Assembly: GCF_000006565.2 (NCBI RefSeq)
Contig: NC_031480.1
Span: 6,627,170-6,691,169 of the forward strand
Length of the DNA: 64,000 bases
Direction of reading: 5' to 3'
DNA from: Toxoplasma gondii ME49
Taxonomy: Eukaryota > Apicomplexa > Conoidasida > Eucoccidiorida > Sarcocystidae
The notes under the pieces are model-generated. The model did not search any database. It had not been told where the DNA came from and saw nothing but the letters and a program-made list of their open reading frames with translations. This document shows, piece by piece, positions 61,295 through 64,000 of the stretch (its first letter is position 1; every line of letters begins with the position of its first letter). Both the position numbers and the translations under genes were made by a program.

Positions 61295-62254
61295 CAAGTT
61301 GAGCTAAGTCGAGAGGTCTCTGCTGTTATCGGAAGGACTGTCTAGCAGACTGCCTTCGAGTGTCCCTGGACGCGACCGGTGTCTGCTGACGGCAGTGCTC
61401 GCCTTCTCGTCGACCTCTTTGCGTGATTCCTGTTTCGCCAGGCGCAGGGAACGCATCTGCTCAGCTTGCATCTGCGACCGCGACCCGGAAAAAACCCGTG
61501 CTCTTCGTGGGAAGGGGAATTTCCCTCCCACCCCCCCCCTCCCGGAGCTGGTGGCGTCGCGATGGTCCCGGAGCGTGCCCTACATAGATTGACCAGCCTT
61601 TTCTGAGTTGCTTCTTGCCGCTGCAAGTGTGCAAAAACGCTGCTGAAATCAGAAACGCAATTCTGGCGCAACACCGTGCGTGAAGTCCGTGAGGACCGTT
61701 TCAACGCTTCCAGCCATTATATTGTTACCAGGCATGCTGTCAGTTCTAACCGGACGAACTGCCGAGCATGCAAAAAACAGACGTCGGCGTGTCACTGGCG
61801 TCCATCACACAGGAATCCTTGAGGCGCCGGCTAATGCACGGAGCCATCAAATGTTGTTGGCAGCTCAGTTTCAACACACAATACAAACGAGCAGAGCATA
61901 AGCGAGAATTGAGCGGCGTCACATTGTCACCACATTAGAGCGCGCACGTGCTTGTGATGGTCGTCTTGAGACGAGCACGATGAGAGGAACGCATCGCGTT
62001 TCTGGGGACTGTAGACGAACACGGTAACCTGTAATAAAACAGTTGAGATAAGCAGCCTACCGGGTTGTTACGTTATCGCAAGTGCAGCGTAAAAACATGG
62101 GTGTCCGATCTTTCTTCCGAGTCGGCCCTATTGGTATAAATCCCCGCATGAATTTGCTCCGTCGAGGAGCGCTTCGAAGGACAACGTAAGGCGCTTGCTC
62201 GCGGAAGACAGGTCTCACGATAGCCGACAACAAAAAGGTCAGATCCCCGGCGGT
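61295..62254. other. Intergenic DNA left of the assembly gap
   Basis: Contains a C9 run at 61531-61539 and short frames only. The last 180 bases before the gap do not look like the NTPase C-terminus in any minus-strand frame. Confidence 0.45.
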
Positions 62255-62849
62255 NNNNNNNNNNNNNNNNNNNNNNNNNNNNNNNNNNNNNNNNNNNNNN
62301 NNNNNNNNNNNNNNNNNNNNNNNNNNNNNNNNNNNNNNNNNNNNNNNNNNNNNNNNNNNNNNNNNNNNNNNNNNNNNNNNNNNNNNNNNNNNNNNNNNNN
62401 NNNNNNNNNNNNNNNNNNNNNNNNNNNNNNNNNNNNNNNNNNNNNNNNNNNNNNNNNNNNNNNNNNNNNNNNNNNNNNNNNNNNNNNNNNNNNNNNNNNN
62501 NNNNNNNNNNNNNNNNNNNNNNNNNNNNNNNNNNNNNNNNNNNNNNNNNNNNNNNNNNNNNNNNNNNNNNNNNNNNNNNNNNNNNNNNNNNNNNNNNNNN
62601 NNNNNNNNNNNNNNNNNNNNNNNNNNNNNNNNNNNNNNNNNNNNNNNNNNNNNNNNNNNNNNNNNNNNNNNNNNNNNNNNNNNNNNNNNNNNNNNNNNNN
62701 NNNNNNNNNNNNNNNNNNNNNNNNNNNNNNNNNNNNNNNNNNNNNNNNNNNNNNNNNNNNNNNNNNNNNNNNNNNNNNNNNNNNNNNNNNNNNNNNNNNN
62801 NNNNNNNNNNNNNNNNNNNNNNNNNNNNNNNNNNNNNNNNNNNNNNNNN
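62255..62849. other. Assembly gap, 595 unknown bases
   Basis: A run of N. It interrupts the NTPase-like copy to its right; the true gap size may differ from 595. Confidence 0.99.
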
Positions 62850-63741
62850 TCCTGCGGACTGGCCTACCCAGCTGCATAAACGAAACTGACACGACGTCGG
62901 CACTTGGATAACGTTCTGGGAGAAGGCGTTCGCGCTGCAGGTTGACGGCACGGACCGAAGAGGGCAGGACGGTACCTTCCTGTAGTGGAAAGACAATTTG
63001 AGCAGAAGCACCCCCAACCTCGACCACGCCAGCAAGGTCATTGCGGCAATGCTTCACCCCGTATTCATCAATCATGCACCTAGCTGGGTCTTCGCCTAGC
63101 CGTCTGGACAGGTGGTTGAGCGTGATAAACGCGAAGAGGCCTTCCTCAGCTCCTGTGATCGGTCGTGTCCAGAAAGGATTGGTGAAGAATTTGTATCCGT
63201 GTGCAGGCGACGGATTGTTGATGAGGTGACGCAAAAGGACAAAGAGGGCGTCGCGGTACCATTCGTGGAAGTCGCGAACTCCTGCTGTGCTGCAAAGCAT
63301 TACTGGAATGCCCAACGCCTTGACCTGGACCTTTTGTTTCTCATTGAGCTGTGAGTCCAAAATGGCAACCGTGTCTTCTTCCAAGAGTTGCATGAGTTTC
63401 TTCGCCCCTCGTGCATCTGAGGGACGTACTGGAAGAGAAGTCTGGCATCAACGGGCCTCGACTCCCAGTCCTTTCCAGCGTAAGTGTCCAGCCACTCTTC
63501 TAAAACTACACGAAGTCCTGTGAACAGTTTACCCTCGCGGATGAGTCGAATACTGTCTGGGTCAATGCTACGGCCTCTATTTGGACATGACCGGGTTTTC
63601 GCCAAGAAAACATTCGTCCTCGTCGAACTACTGCCTGCATCGATTACAACAAGTGCTTGCAAGGAATCGTGGCACCGAGTTTCCAGATTTCGGAGGGTCT
63701 GCAGGTGTGTCTTCCCGACATTAATCCTCTTTTCAGGCAAC
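62850..63741 (-). pseudogene. Truncated, frameshifted nucleoside triphosphate hydrolase (NTPase, GDA1/CD39 family)
   Basis: Toxoplasma NTPases are dithiol-activated apyrases secreted from dense granules into the parasitophorous vacuole. This copy keeps four apyrase conserved regions: D-A-G-S-S-S-T-R, C-S-T-A-G-V-R-D-F, G-A-E-E-G-L-F-A-F and V-E-V-G-G-A-S-A-Q. It is broken in several ways. The N-terminal signal peptide is missing, and an in-frame TAG sits immediately upstream of the first conserved residues. The frame shifts at a short C run (63405-63408, plus strand). Beside the gap (about 62855-62870) the expected sequence again resumes in another frame. The C-terminal half would lie in the gap or is absent. 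Either a true pseudogene or a poorly assembled member of the multicopy NTPase family. Confidence 0.85.
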
Positions 63742-63775
63742 TAGCGCTAGGACGACACTGCCGCGTTACTGAGTT

Positions 63776-64000
63776 AAAACAGACACGACTGACGCAGTTA
63801 CTTGGTGAAGGAACGGACACATGCGTATTCCAAACTTGTAGAGCCGATAAAAATGTTCCCGGTTCAATGCAGTGGACTCTAGAGCGGAGGACAGGTCAAC
63901 TGATTCGTGATCCAAAACCCAGATTTCCGCGGTCGCGGGGGTGACGTCGTAGGGCGGGTTGAGGAATACAGGCGAGCTCACTGTTGCAGCTCGGCGGTAG
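63776..64000 (-). repeat. Dispersed repeat, copy B (inverted partner at 48539-48765)
   Basis: Reverse complement of copy A with only a few substitutions; the 71-codon frame is kept at 63981-63766. It lies directly upstream of the truncated NTPase and runs off the window edge. Confidence 0.9.

Noticed and set aside
62073..62254. C-terminal part of the NTPase left of the gap
   Set aside because: None of the three minus-strand frames resembles the family C-terminus, so I did not extend the pseudogene across the gap.
1..64000. CRISPR array, bacterial operon, phage or insertion sequence
   Set aside because: All direct repeats are microsatellites or coding repeats. Genes contain spliceosomal introns, so the DNA is eukaryotic nuclear.

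Overview
The window looks like nuclear DNA from a coccidian apicomplexan, most likely Toxoplasma gondii or a very close relative such as Hammondia. The reasons are intron-rich genes with canonical short splice sites, long Ser/Ala/Glu/Arg-rich low-complexity stretches inside proteins, abundant (TA)n microsatellites in introns and intergenic DNA, recurrent TGCATGC motifs, a bacterial-type topoisomerase I with an apicoplast-style leader, and a fragment of the coccidian secreted nucleoside triphosphate hydrolase (NTPase) at the right end. All gene models were spliced by eye. Several close perfectly in phase from start to stop: topoisomerase, dynein intermediate chain, Rpt1 and the kleisin-like gene.

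Layout, left to right: (1) 1-2511, plus strand, the 3' part of an acidic protein gene whose exons I cannot resolve; (2) 2602-5272, minus, a two-exon charged coiled-coil protein of unknown function; (3) 6732-15849, plus, six-exon type IA DNA topoisomerase (1978 aa); (4) 18054-29628, minus, 18-exon cytoplasmic dynein intermediate chain (631 aa); (5) 33525-38195, plus, eight-exon 26S proteasome ATPase Rpt1 (476 aa); (6) 39637-47438, minus, a 2271-aa helical-repeat protein resembling mitochondrial HPR/RAP RNA-binding proteins; (7) 50556-52399, minus, an unrecognised protein with a winged-helix-like C-terminus; (8) 52948-57558, minus, a kleisin-like protein, best guess condensin-II subunit H2; (9) 57559-64000, gene-poor DNA with one degraded coding-like segment, a perfect hairpin, a 595-base assembly gap and a broken NTPase copy.

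These are mostly unrelated housekeeping genes rather than an operon. They cover organelle DNA topology, microtubule transport, protein turnover, organelle RNA metabolism and chromosome structure. The unusual part is the right third. A ~227-bp sequence at 48.5 kb recurs inverted at the right edge (63.8-64 kb), where it abuts an NTPase body that has lost its signal peptide and carries frameshifts beside an assembly gap. A possible nuclear copy of mitochondrial DNA lies near 49.9 kb. This looks like a rearranged, repeat-rich, multicopy-gene locus, and some of its damage may come from assembly. I found no CRISPR array, no rRNA or tRNA gene, and no clear new biological system.
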